64,000 nucleotides of DNA from Mesorhizobium sp. ES1-4 (GTDB taxonomy: Bacteria > Pseudomonadota > Alphaproteobacteria > Rhizobiales > Rhizobiaceae): positions 62,001 to 126,000 of the forward strand of contig NZ_JAIUGV010000013.1 in NCBI RefSeq assembly GCF_020164745.1, read 5' to 3'. The notes below the pieces were generated by a model. That model was not told the origin of the DNA. It saw only the letters and a program-made list of their open reading frames with translations, and did no database searches. Below are positions 17,741 to 27,089 of this stretch, one piece after another. How positions within the stretch are numbered: position 1 is the first letter of the stretch; every line of letters begins with the position of its first letter. The position numbers and the translations under genes are program-made.

Positions 17741-18439
17741 TCAAAAGCGGTAGGTGACACCTGCGCCTATCAGCCAGGGATCGAGCTCCGCCTTCCCCGT
17801 CAGCTTCGCGCCGGTCACCGTGACGTCGAAGTCCGGCTTCAGGAAAAGCTTCTTCACGTCGAAGTTGAGGCCCCAGTGCTGGTCCACCATGTAGTCGAAT
17901 CCGACCTGCAGCGCCGTGCCGAACGTGTTCTTCACCTTGAGAGCATCAGCGCTGCCAGTGTCCTGGTTGTAGAAGATCGTGTAGTTCACGCCGGCGCCGA
18001 CATAAGGCTTGAACGCGCCGAGATCGGTAAAATGGTACTGCAACGTGAGTGTCGGCGGCAGCAGCCAAACTTTGCCGATGTTGCCCAACCCTCCGATCGT
18101 CCCTTGGCCCGCGATGTTGGCATAAGTGGTACCGAGTATGAGTTCGGCGGCGATGTTGTCGGTGAAGAAATACGAGATATCGAGTTCCGGCGTCACCGTG
18201 TCCGAATACGAAAGACCGGAGCCGGGAAGCGTATCAACGTAGCCCAGATCTTTCGTAACGACGCCCAACGCCCGCAGGCGGACCTGCCAAGGGATTGGCG
18301 CTTCGGTGACCGAGGCTCCCGTCTCCGCCAGGACGGTCTCTGCTTGCGCAGGCTCCGCGGCGACGGCCTGCTGTCCCACCATGATCAGGGCCACCGCCGC
18401 TGCTGTTGCCCGCGCTACGCCCATTCGCGTTCTCGCCAT
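17741..18439 (-). CDS. OmpW family outer membrane protein
   Basis: A 232-residue protein from the ATG at 18439, with AAGGAG nine bases ahead; the open frame extends further upstream but that part overlaps the S9 peptidase gene. A signal peptide covers about residues 1-29 (ATAAAVALIMVGQQAVAAEP). The mature part alternates beta strands typical of an 8-stranded OmpW barrel (WQVRLRALGVV, TPELDISYFFTDNIAAELI, PTLTLQYHF, KPYVGAGVNYTIF) and ends in aromatic Phe (IGAGVTYRF). OmpW proteins form narrow hydrophobic channels in the outer membrane. The gene lies 38 bases after the peptidase stop and may share its transcript. Confidence 0.88.
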   Translation of the reverse strand: MARTRMGVARATAAAVALIMVGQQAVAAEPAQAETVLAETGASVTEAPIPWQVRLRALGVVTKDLGYVDTLPGSGLSYSDTVTPELDISYFFTDNIAAELILGTTYANIAGQGTIGGLGNIGKVWLLPPTLTLQYHFTDLGAFKPYVGAGVNYTIFYNQDTGSADALKVKNTFGTALQVGFDYMVDQHWGLNFDVKKLFLKPDFDVTVTGAKLTGKAELDPWLIGAGVTYRF

Positions 18440-18477
18440 GAGATTCACTCCTTGATGTTCAGAAAGGATGCACTGCA

Positions 18478-20640
18478 CTATTTCGTCTCCTGCTCGAATG
18501 AATTGTTGATGGACCTCAAATGCCCCTCTTGCGTTGCAACGCGTTCCGCCGTCTCCGGAGGGTGATCGTTGAAGCCGATTGCGCTGCGGAGAAAATTGGT
18601 GCCTAGACTGATGAATGCGGCTTGCTCCCGATTGTCCTCGCCGCAGCCGTGCCCGCCTGCGCTGGCCTCGTAGAAGTAAGCGGGATAGCCAAGAGCCTGC
18701 AGTTTTGCGGCCATCTTGCGCGCATGGCCCGGATGGACGCGGTCGTCGCGTTTCGTGGTGGCGATCAGGATAGGCGGATAGGGCTGTCCCGGCGCTGCGG
18801 CGTGATAGGCGGAGATTTCCTTCAGGAAAGCCCAATCGTGAACCTTGTCCGGATCGCCATATTCGTCGATCCAGCTCGCGCCCGCCAAGAGCTTGGTGTA
18901 GCGACGCATGTCGATAAGCGGTGCTGTGCAGAACAGAGCCCCGAAATGCTCAGGATAGCGGGTCAGCATGTTTGCGATCAGCAGGCCGCCATTTGAGCCA
19001 CCCTCGGCGGCAATCCGCCTCGGCAGGGTGATGCCCCTTCGCACGAGGTCGGAGGCAACGGCGGCGAAATCGTCGTGGGCGAGACGCTTGCCCTCCCTGC
19101 GCCCGGCTTCGTGCCAGCGGGTGCCGAACTCGCCGCCGCCGCGGATGTTCGCCTCGACACACGTGCCACCGCGCTCGAGCCACAGCTTGCCCAGCGGGGA
19201 GTTGTAGTAGGGCAGGAATGATACGCCGAACCCGCCATAAGCGGAAAGGTGAATCGGAGCATCTCCGTTCCCGTTCGCCGGACCAACCTGCGTATAGGGG
19301 ATCAGCTCATGATCGATAGAGACTGCCTCGTGGCGCGTGACCACCAGTCCGGATGCATCGAAATTCTCCGGGCTGCGCTTCAGGATTGCTGAAGCGCTGA
19401 GAGACGGCGCGGCATTCAGATCGAACAGCAAGAGCTGCGGCGGCGTGATCGGATCCTGAGCACAGATCAGGACCTCTCCATTGGTCTCGTGAACTGCCGC
19501 ATCGAATGACCAGACGTCGACAGTACCTTCGGCGGGCAGGGTGTTCAGGACTCGGCGCGTCCATTCCTGGTGGCCGGGAGTGAACATCTCGAAACGCGGT
19601 GCGAGATTGACGAGGTAAGAGATAATGAGCTTCCCGTCATTCCAGAAGAATGACTGCATGGAGCGCCTTTCCCCTGGTTGAAACAGGGTCTCAAAACGGC
19701 GTCCGCCGGCGAGGAAAGTGGAAAGCGAGATGACGATCAGCGCGTCGGCGGGATGGGTGGTGCCTCCCACCGTCCAGGGCTTGCGCGGCCTTACCGCCAG
19801 CCAGTCGCCGAAGACCCGCCACGACGCGTCGCGAGGAAGATCGATCTGCCTCCTCGGCCCGCTCCTATCGCCGATCCAGCTGATCTTCTCGAAGAAGGCC
19901 GGCTGCTCGATGAACCAAAGGCGCTCGCTGCGGCCGGTGCGGTCCGAATGACCAGACACTTGGAAGCTTTCGAACCCGGCCTCGAAGATTGCCGGCGTGG
20001 TGAGGGGATCCGCGTCACGCTTCCACAGTCGAACTGTGCGCGCATAGCCGGAGCGGGTGGCCATGCCATTACCAAGCGCACTGGAAAGCAGAAGCGTGTC
20101 AGGGTCCAGCCAATTAACGTAGCCTTTGGCCTCGGGGAGGTTGAAGCCGTCGGCGACAAAGCTCAGAGAAATCAGGTCGAATTCGCGATGCACGACCGCG
20201 TCGCTGCCGCCGCGCGACAGGCGCAGAACGGCTCTTTCCCGTCTCTCCGGCTCGATGGACGCGCCGTCCCAGATCCAGTCCTCTCCGTCGCTAGCCGCGA
20301 GAGCATCCAGATCGAGCAGTAGCTCCCATTGGGGATCCGCCTTCATGTAGGCGGCAAGGGTGGTCCGGCGCCACAGTCCGCGTGGATTACCGTCATCTCG
20401 CCAGTAATTGTAGAGGTACTGACTACGGCGCGCGATCAGGGGAAGATTGTCGCGATTGTCGAAAATGGCTGTCAGAGCCGCGCGGTCGCGCTCGAACTGC
20501 GTTCCACCGAAGTGCTTCAGAGTCCTTGCCGATTGGCCGGCGGCCCAGGCAAGTGCCCGCTCGCCCTCTACATCTTCAAGCCAGACATAGGGATCGTCGT
20601 CGGGAGCATCAAGCGTTGGACGGACATCAAATGCGTTCAT
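18478..20640 (-). CDS. S9A prolyl oligopeptidase family serine peptidase
   Basis: A 720-residue cytosolic-type peptidase with no signal peptide. The N-terminal beta-propeller is followed by the alpha/beta hydrolase domain. The nucleophile serine is in AAEGGSNGGLLIANML, the acid in TKRDDRVHPGHARK and the base in ASAGGHGCGEDN. NIRGGGEFGTRWHEAGR precedes them as in prolyl oligopeptidases. The family cuts short peptides after proline. Its N-terminal codons and upstream sequence are copied at 27719-28290. An OmpW gene follows closely. Confidence 0.92.
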   Translation of the reverse strand: MNAFDVRPTLDAPDDDPYVWLEDVEGERALAWAAGQSARTLKHFGGTQFERDRAALTAIFDNRDNLPLIARRSQYLYNYWRDDGNPRGLWRRTTLAAYMKADPQWELLLDLDALAASDGEDWIWDGASIEPERRERAVLRLSRGGSDAVVHREFDLISLSFVADGFNLPEAKGYVNWLDPDTLLLSSALGNGMATRSGYARTVRLWKRDADPLTTPAIFEAGFESFQVSGHSDRTGRSERLWFIEQPAFFEKISWIGDRSGPRRQIDLPRDASWRVFGDWLAVRPRKPWTVGGTTHPADALIVISLSTFLAGGRRFETLFQPGERRSMQSFFWNDGKLIISYLVNLAPRFEMFTPGHQEWTRRVLNTLPAEGTVDVWSFDAAVHETNGEVLICAQDPITPPQLLLFDLNAAPSLSASAILKRSPENFDASGLVVTRHEAVSIDHELIPYTQVGPANGNGDAPIHLSAYGGFGVSFLPYYNSPLGKLWLERGGTCVEANIRGGGEFGTRWHEAGRREGKRLAHDDFAAVASDLVRRGITLPRRIAAEGGSNGGLLIANMLTRYPEHFGALFCTAPLIDMRRYTKLLAGASWIDEYGDPDKVHDWAFLKEISAYHAAAPGQPYPPILIATTKRDDRVHPGHARKMAAKLQALGYPAYFYEASAGGHGCGEDNREQAAFISLGTNFLRSAIGFNDHPPETAERVATQEGHLRSINNSFEQETK

Positions 20641-20935
20641 GTCCGGACAGCCTTCAGAAAGAAGGGATAGAGGCTTCCGTCGGCTCGGGAACGCTCAGTG
20701 TCGGTAGCGGCGCCCACATGTTCGAAAAGCGTGATCATTGATGAGTTCTTCCAGTCGGTGCGGCATCGCAGTGCTTTTGCGCATAGGGCCGCAACCTTCG
20801 TGCCAACTGGGAAAATCGTTTCGGAACAATGCGATCGCTCTGGAAGCGTTGTGTCACATGTCCGACATCGTCGAGAATCCGACAACGAGTGCTCCTCCTA
20901 ATCACCGGATCAACCTCCGGCGCCAGTCGTGGACA
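20500..20935. repeat. repeated block: S9 peptidase 5' end plus upstream region (copy 1)
   Basis: This block recurs at about 27835-28290 with over 90% identity by eye, in the same orientation. A part of it (about 20770-20870) recurs again at about 37310-37410 in the opposite orientation. It contains the presumed promoter region of the peptidase. No gene is recognised in 20936-21199. Confidence 0.75.
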
Positions 20936-21199
20936 CTGTGCAGAACTCGAGAAGTGAAGCTCATTGGAGTGAACCTGGTTGACGCCCAACATCTTCGCTC
21001 TGGAGCGCTTCACGCACACGGATTCATGGCAGACACCATGATGCGATCGATGCTGTTAGAGACCAAGCTGGCTGCGCCTGTGAGTTTCAGCCGCCAGCTG
21101 GAAGCAGCGGAGTTCTGAGGAGAAGGGTGGGGGGCCCAAGCCCTGCCGCAATCTTGGCCTGCACCGTCCCCTTGATTGTTGTGGGTCAACGTCTGCCTG

Positions 21200-21411
21200 C
21201 CCGCTGAATTTGGCACGCCTTACACCTACGTCACGACCAAGACCTTCCTGTTGCACTTCGGCCTCGACACACTGCGGGATTTGCCCGATTTCGAGGCGAT
21301 TGAGGTTGCCGCGCTGCTCAGCAAGGAGAAGCTGCTGGCGGGCGATACTCCCATCGGGCTGGTGAGTGGTGGAGGAGGTGAGGAGCGACACTCCAAGGCC
21401 AGGACGGGCTA
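21200..21411 (+). pseudogene. scpB relic (segregation and condensation protein B, C-terminal piece)
   Basis: EFGTPYTYVTTKTFLLHFGLDTLRDLPDFEAIEVAALLSKEKLLAGD matches the second winged-helix of ScpB. The N-terminal two thirds are missing. ScpB is normally a chromosomal housekeeping gene, so this piece was probably carried into the element. Confidence 0.75.
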
Positions 21412-21839
21412 GCGCAGCAGATACATGGAAGTAATCGCTTGATATGAGCGGTTGAGAGTCGAATCAGGGAACTATGCGATCACTATCGATAAGAGGTGGC
21501 AATATCGATCGTGATTGTATCGGGCCACTCTACGGCGAAGGAGGCGGCAACTTGTGTCTCCGACCCGAAACGATTACCTTGCGGCCATTATGAGCAAGCA
21601 TTTGGCATCCGTCTTGACGACGTGAACGCGCCCTGCAGCGTACAGCTGGACGACGCGGCGCTGGCCGATTGCTTTGCGGATCTCGATTTGGCCAAGCAGC
21701 ATCCCGCTCATGTCAGCGCCTTTCTCGGCGAGGTCCCTCTCGCCCAGCAAGTCGAGTTCGCAACCGCGCACCACATTCGCGGTCGACGAGATGAAGGCTT
21801 TTGCCGCCAAGTTCTCTGCCTGGTCCGGCGAAAGCTATC
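21412..21839. other. no recognisable gene
   Basis: Both strands hold short open frames (for example DDAALADCFADLDLAKQHPAH on the plus strand) but none with a family signature. It is most likely decayed coding sequence. Confidence 0.4.
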
Positions 21840-22660
21840 CGCTCGCCGCATAATGGCTGGACATGATAGCCGACGCCCGTCCCGAATGGCGGCGGCTTTT
21901 TCGTATTATATCGACCTGATCGACAAGATGCGGCGGAACAGGGGTCCACGTGCGATGCGGCCAAAGCGGATCCAGCTCTCGAGCGCGACTACGGGGTAGG
22001 TGTGGTCGCTGGAGCCGCGGCCGACCTCGACCTCGCGCCAGCCGGTCTTGCCGCGCAGGGTGACCAGCAGCCCTTGCCGTCAAAAATCTCGATCCAGCTG
22101 GCGCCATCGCTGTTGTCGTCGCGCATGACGTCGAGACCGACGATCTCGGAGCGCCGCAGGCCGCCGCCACAGCCCAGGAGCAAAATAGCGCGGTCGCGCA
22201 GGCCCTGAGGTCGTGGCCGAGCGTGGCGATCATCGCCAGCAGATCGTCGCCAGGACCGCCTCTTTCTGCCGCGGTGGCTTTGCGTGCTTGCGGCGAATGC
22301 CGGCAAGAACCTTATAGATATGCCGCTCCGCGCGGTCCAACGGCCGGCCGCGCTGGGTAAAGTTCCAGGCGAGGCCGGAAAGCCGCCGCTCGATGGTCGC
22401 AAACTAAAGGGCAGGGGCGCCACGCTTCGGATCGCCGGCGGCGGTGCCCGAGGCACAGGCGCTGATATTGAGCCTGATCACCTTCGAGCCCGGAGGCAGG
22501 GGATCGAAGCCAGCGCGCCGGCACCAGGAGGAAAAATGCCGCCAATCCTTGGGGTAGGCGTCGCGCGTGTTCTCCGAGGTGGCGTTGTAGCCCCTCGCGG
22601 TCTCGACCAGTTCCTGGACATGCGCCGGGACTCTTTGAGCCGGGTCTCCATCTCCTTGTA
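21840..22660 (-). pseudogene. tyrosine recombinase/integrase relic
   Basis: Reading the minus strand across frames gives RRAGFDPLPPGSKVI, SACASGTAAGDP, ATIERRLSGLAWNFTQRGRPLDRAERHI, RRKHAKPPRQKEAVLATI, LRDRAILLLGCGGGLRRSEIVGLDV (containing the first catalytic Arg region) and ASWIEIFDGKG. It breaks off before the HxxR and catalytic Tyr. Several frameshifts make it dead. Its 5' end is fused to the DUF1311 relic. Confidence 0.8.
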
Positions 22661-22830
22661 GAGCTTGTCAAGCTCGCCATCGACTGGCTTCAGGTCGTCG
22701 ATTGAACATTGCGTCATCATAGGCTTTGTGCCTTGTTGTAGCAGGCATCGTCCGTTCGCGCGGCGGACACAGACATCACCGTCGCTGAGCCGAGAACGAC
22801 GGTAAAAGAAAATGCACTCACTGACTTCAT
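22640..22830 (-). pseudogene. DUF1311 (LprI-like) periplasmic protein relic
   Basis: One frame gives a signal peptide, MKSVSAFSFTVVLGSATVMSVSA, then DDACYNKAQS. A one-base shift at the next codons leads to MMTQCSIDDLKPVDGELDKLYKEMETRLKES. Together they read as a DUF1311 domain with its usual Cys pair. The frameshift and the join to recombinase sequence show it is broken. It lies just downstream of the autotransporter, so it may once have been in its operon. Confidence 0.65.
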
Positions 22831-22853
22831 AACCAATCTCTTTTGCGGGTGAT

Positions 22854-25800
22854 TTAGAAACGGACGCCGAGCTTGGCGCTGAACCCGTGTGTCTGGGCAT
22901 CCGAGGCGATCTGTCCCTGATAGGCGATGCCGAACGTCGCGTTCTCGGTGATGTTTACGTCAAGCCCAGCTTCGAGCAGAGCTGCGTTCTTTGCGATCGG
23001 CACGCCCTTGATGGCGAAGGAGGAACCGCCAGCAAAGGCAAGAGCGGTATCCGGCCTGACGTCGCCGAAGGCGTGGCGCCAGCCAAGACCGCCGCGCGCG
23101 GTAGCAGTCACGGTGCCGAGGGTCAGTACCGTCGACGCACGCAGACCTAGCGTGGTAAACGCCGTGTCGCTCGAGCGATCCCCGCTCGACAAGGCGGCTG
23201 CGCCGCCATTCTCGGTGAAGCCATCGGCGTCAAAATTCACATAAGCGAGATTAGCGTAGGGCTCGAAGGAAGCCGAAGCCGTATTGATACGGTAGCCGAG
23301 CTCGCCAAAGGCCTGGAACGTGCCGGCGTCGTAATCGGCCGAAAGGCTGTCGGCGAAGCCTGGAAAGACCACGGACCTGCCGGTCTCGATGCTGTGCCAG
23401 GTATAGGCAAGGCCGGAACGAAAACCGAGATTGCCGTTCTGCGTGCCGGCAAAAAGACCGAGATGGTAATTCTCGCTCGAGCCCGACGACGCGCGATCGT
23501 CCGCCTCCAAGGAGGTATGGCTGTAGCCGCTGATGAGGCCGAGCCGCCAGCTTTCGCCGACAGCCGCGTCACCGCCAGCCAGAAAGCCGCCTGTCGAGTG
23601 ATCGAGACCGGCGGCATTGCCGTCGCTGTCGAGATGACCCCAGGCGCCGAAGCCACGGCCCCATACGGCGAAATTCTCACTCGTTGCCGGGGCCAGTTCC
23701 AGACCACCCAGCCCATAAGTCATCACCGGAACGCTGGAGGCACCGACGCCGTCGAACGCCGCACGGATCCGTTCGCTCGCGGCATCGCGTACAGAATGAC
23801 TGTCCTCGATGAGGCCGCTATGAATGGAAGCATGAACCTCGCCTGATAGCATATCGAAAGCGTTGCGGGCTTCCGGCGCCGTCAGGAACAGGATGTTGTC
23901 CTGGATCGGATTACCGCTTCCAAGCGCCTGAGCCGCTGCGGCGACCGAGCGTTGATTGAAGGTGCTGGCTACATCGGCAAACGCCGTCGATGTGCGGCTG
24001 ATATCGAGATAGACATTGTTGGCATCGTAGACGAGCTGGAAATCGACGAAGGGCGTCGCGTCTGTCGCCAGAGCCCCCGTCAGCCCGCCATAGGTGCCGC
24101 TTACGCCGCCTGCTGCGGAGAGCAGAGTATATCGGGCATCGACCGATAGCGTTCCCTGCCGCAGCAGCTCGATCTGCGCGCCGCTGTCGATCGCCGCTGC
24201 TCCGCCAACATCGATGAGATCGGACGACCTTGCGAGGTCGACCTGATAGATCGATCCGGACTGCTGCGCGAAATCGCCCGTGACAGTCAGTGTGGTGACG
24301 ATCCTGCTCGGATCGGTCGCACTGCCAGGAGCGACCGTGCCGCCCTCGGAAATGGTGACCGCACCGTAGGTGCCGCCGCCTGCGACGACACCGCCGCTGT
24401 TTGCGATAGCCGTGCCCCCGATCTGCCCGTCATTCCCGAGAAAGCCGGACGTGGTCGCATCATGGGAAAGCACACCTGTATCGGCAAGCAGCAATCCCGC
24501 GCCGGAACCGACCGTCGTCATGCCGGAAAAATTGTTCTTTCCGCTCAGCGTTTGCACGCCACCGGCAACGAATAGTTTGCCGCCCATATTATTGTTATCA
24601 ACGTCGAGGTCGTTGATGCTGCCGGCGAACGTGTCGTTCGAATCCGTTAGCACCAGGGTACGCTTGCCCAGTTCGACCGTTCCGCTGCCACTCAGGCTAC
24701 GAATACGGGCATCGTTGTAGGCGTCGGAGATTCCCCAATAGTCGCTGCCATTTCCATGTTCGGAGATATCGAACGTGCCGTCTGCAACGACTTTCGCTGA
24801 CCGTTGGATGTTGCCGAGCCCCGCAAGCGAGAGATAGGCATCCTGAGCAATATTCGTCTCGCCGGTGTAGGTGTTGACATTCGTCATCCGGACCACCGTC
24901 TTTGTATCAAGCGTCAGCGATCCGGAGCCGGAGACGACACCCGCTATGCCGAACCCGCCCTCATTCCCCATGCTCGTCGTGATCCTGCTCAGACCGGTCC
25001 CTTCGGGTGCGGATGAATCGGTAGAGAAGTTGCTGGCAGTGACGAAATGTGACGTATAAGCGGTATACTTCTTCTCCAGATCGAAAATGACCGATCTGTT
25101 TTTGAAGAAGTCAAGACCGGCAACAAAACTGGTCTGGTCATTGGGTTGTTCCGTCGTGCCGCTGGTGTAGGTGAAGTCGATATTGTCCAGCCTTACCGGA
25201 TCGCCATCCGTTCCTGCGATTGTAACGCTCGGGATGTTGCCCGATGCGCTTACGATCTCGCGTTGCTCATTTCTCCGAACATTTTTAAGTTTGACGCCCG
25301 CATCCTGAAATTGCTTCAGCATCGCATCACTGATCTCCAGACTGCCACCGCCCGGTGTGCCGGTGTCGAGCAATACCGCGGTCTTGTTGGGGTCGGTGAT
25401 TGGTGGGGCTCCATCCTTAACCGTGTACTGCAGATTGTAGCTGCCTTCGTATTCGGTCGAGGCATTGGCGCCAGAGCCAGGAAAATTCTGATAAGAATCC
25501 TGATCTTTTTCCTCGGGTTCTCCCCATGGCATGGCATTAGTATATTGGGCCCGGAGGCTTGGATTGAGGTTGACAATCGTGCAGGGGGAACAGCCAGGCG
25601 TTTGGTCGCTCTCGGAATCCGGATTCACATTGGCGGAGACCACGTAGCCAGACCTGGTGACACTGCCCATCATGCCCCAGACACTTGTCTTGCCAAGAAA
25701 ATCGCCGGCCCCGAATGTACCTGCGAAATCGCCGCCTTCGTCTGCCATCTTGCCAGCGGTCATTTTCGCCCGCTGCTCCTTATCGGCGTGATAAGGTTCT

Positions 25801-26387
25801 TGGAGATCCTGACCATACATATCTTTAAGTCCATCCGTCACGGATCCCGGCGTGCACTTAAGATTGTTGTCCTTGCAATACGCATGGGTATAGACAAAAT
25901 CGAGAATGCGAGCAGCCCGGTATTTCTTATCGCTTACAGACGGCCCGTCGATTGTTATCTTTTGATCTGGATCGACATATGTAAATTTATCAATTTCCAC
26001 GTTCTGAAGCTTATTACCATACGTTCCGTCCCCGTACGTATATACGTAAGGCGTGTCGGCAATCGGGCGGACCCCGGTCACCTCTGACCCGATCTGCGTG
26101 TTGAGCTGGTCCGAGCCCGTGTCGAATACGTATCGCTGCGCGTTGCCATTGTTGATCTTGGCCCAGATGCCCAGGCGGTCATGGCCTTCCCCGACATACT
26201 CCAGCGGGATCGAAATCGGGTCGTCGGCCAACGCTTCTCCAGTTGGAAATGCTACCAGACCCACCCCGAGAGACACAGCCGGCAGGAATACCGTCGTCAT
26301 CGCGGTGGTTGCCGCCAGAAAGTTCTTTGTCCTGAAACAAGCCTGCATACCTGGTCCTCGAAAAAGTCTCGCAAACTGATTGTTCAT
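22854..26387 (-). CDS. autotransporter with pepsin-like aspartic protease passenger
   Basis: A 1,177-residue protein with AGGAGG ahead of its ATG. An extended signal peptide covers about residues 1-54. Residues about 55-460 look like a two-lobed pepsin-type protease: YVFDTGSDQLN (Asp89) and AVLLDTGTPGG (Asp341) are the two catalytic DTG motifs, with FAGTFGAGDF between them and GLDFFKNRSVIFDLEKKYTAYT near the end. A beta-helix follows (SGSGSLTLDTKTVVRMTNVNTYTGETNI, ATSGFLGNDGQIGG). The last ~280 residues are the outer-membrane barrel, ending AKLGVRF. A response-regulator-type direct repeat sits 50 bases ahead of the start. Bacterial pepsin homologues are uncommon. Confidence 0.85.
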   Translation of the reverse strand: MNNQFARLFRGPGMQACFRTKNFLAATTAMTTVFLPAVSLGVGLVAFPTGEALADDPISIPLEYVGEGHDRLGIWAKINNGNAQRYVFDTGSDQLNTQIGSEVTGVRPIADTPYVYTYGDGTYGNKLQNVEIDKFTYVDPDQKITIDGPSVSDKKYRAARILDFVYTHAYCKDNNLKCTPGSVTDGLKDMYGQDLQEPYHADKEQRAKMTAGKMADEGGDFAGTFGAGDFLGKTSVWGMMGSVTRSGYVVSANVNPDSESDQTPGCSPCTIVNLNPSLRAQYTNAMPWGEPEEKDQDSYQNFPGSGANASTEYEGSYNLQYTVKDGAPPITDPNKTAVLLDTGTPGGGSLEISDAMLKQFQDAGVKLKNVRRNEQREIVSASGNIPSVTIAGTDGDPVRLDNIDFTYTSGTTEQPNDQTSFVAGLDFFKNRSVIFDLEKKYTAYTSHFVTASNFSTDSSAPEGTGLSRITTSMGNEGGFGIAGVVSGSGSLTLDTKTVVRMTNVNTYTGETNIAQDAYLSLAGLGNIQRSAKVVADGTFDISEHGNGSDYWGISDAYNDARIRSLSGSGTVELGKRTLVLTDSNDTFAGSINDLDVDNNNMGGKLFVAGGVQTLSGKNNFSGMTTVGSGAGLLLADTGVLSHDATTSGFLGNDGQIGGTAIANSGGVVAGGGTYGAVTISEGGTVAPGSATDPSRIVTTLTVTGDFAQQSGSIYQVDLARSSDLIDVGGAAAIDSGAQIELLRQGTLSVDARYTLLSAAGGVSGTYGGLTGALATDATPFVDFQLVYDANNVYLDISRTSTAFADVASTFNQRSVAAAAQALGSGNPIQDNILFLTAPEARNAFDMLSGEVHASIHSGLIEDSHSVRDAASERIRAAFDGVGASSVPVMTYGLGGLELAPATSENFAVWGRGFGAWGHLDSDGNAAGLDHSTGGFLAGGDAAVGESWRLGLISGYSHTSLEADDRASSGSSENYHLGLFAGTQNGNLGFRSGLAYTWHSIETGRSVVFPGFADSLSADYDAGTFQAFGELGYRINTASASFEPYANLAYVNFDADGFTENGGAAALSSGDRSSDTAFTTLGLRASTVLTLGTVTATARGGLGWRHAFGDVRPDTALAFAGGSSFAIKGVPIAKNAALLEAGLDVNITENATFGIAYQGQIASDAQTHGFSAKLGVRF

Positions 26388-26410
26388 TGGAACGGCCTCC
26401 TGAATTGTTT

Positions 26411-26672
26411 AACGAGACCCTTTATGGCGGCCCTGGCTGACAACAGCCTGAAAGCTGCAAGCGGCCTGCGAGAATGGGGCGATCCTGAATGACGACAGGT
26501 GCTGTCAACAATGGATGAGTGCTCGGCCTGAAAGCTGAGCACGCTTTATGCTCAGGCTGCTGACAAGGCCAAAGCAGCGTAAGTGCGGAGTGAAATCCAA
26601 GGTCCACATGGGTCGTCGCGCTTCCCGTGCGCCTGGGAAGGCGCCGGCCCGGCCAAGCTTTCCCAGATCGTC
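26411..26672. repeat. upstream region of the autotransporter, copied inverted at 47022-47285
   Basis: About 260 bases here match the reverse complement of 47022-47285, including the direct-repeat box and the CCAAGGTCCACATGGGTCG stretch. The copy at 47 kb has no autotransporter behind it. Confidence 0.75.
26437..26453 (-). promoter_or_regulatory. OmpR-type direct-repeat box ahead of the autotransporter
   Basis: Read on the minus strand it is TTTCAG-GCTGT-TGTCAG, two hexamers 11 bases apart, ending 50 bases before the ATG. The same box at the same distance precedes the lipoprotein genes at 50151 and 51906, next to the response-regulator gene at 49332. A 17-bp match with conserved spacing at separate genes is unlikely to be chance. 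Confidence 0.65.
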
Positions 26673-26699
26673 CGGATGGCGCACAAGATACCGGTTCAG

Positions 26700-27000
26700 G
26701 TCGATCGAGATGGAGGCCGAGGCGTATGCCAAGGCGGTCGACTGCCTGACGAAAGATCAGAATGCGTCGCTGGCGCTCTACGATTTCCGCCGGCAGCGAG
26801 CTCAGCTCCTGCCGGGCATCCGTGTTTACTGGCGACGAGACACAAGATGTGCCCAAATTGCCACCAGACCGTCACCTGCGATGAGTTTCGGCAACTGATT
26901 TTGTCCTTTCAATCGTCGCCACTTCCTGGCCGCGGCCAACATGGGCCACTCGAAGGCAGCAGACTGGCGGCTATATGGACGGGCTGTGAGCCCGCACCGG
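26700..27000. pseudogene. mosaic of IS256 transposase and other repeat fragments
   Basis: MEAEAYAKAVDCLTKDQNASLALYDF (26708-26790, plus strand) is a piece of the IS256 transposase also found at 39037-39492. About 70 bases at 26870-26940 equal 39090-39160. CGAGCTCAG.TCCTGCCGGGCATCCGTGTTT recurs near 41465. These pieces lie in no sensible order, so the region is a scrap heap of recombined repeats with no intact gene. Confidence 0.65.
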
Positions 27001-27089
27001 AGACATTGGCGAAATCTACGATCTCTATAGCAACGTCAAGGAGAAGCGCGAGGTGTTGCAGATGTGGTCAAATCACATCGAATGGCTGA

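Noticed and set aside
25146..26087. 313-codon plus-strand open frame
   Set aside because: It is the antisense shadow of the autotransporter gene, with no ribosome-binding site or family features.
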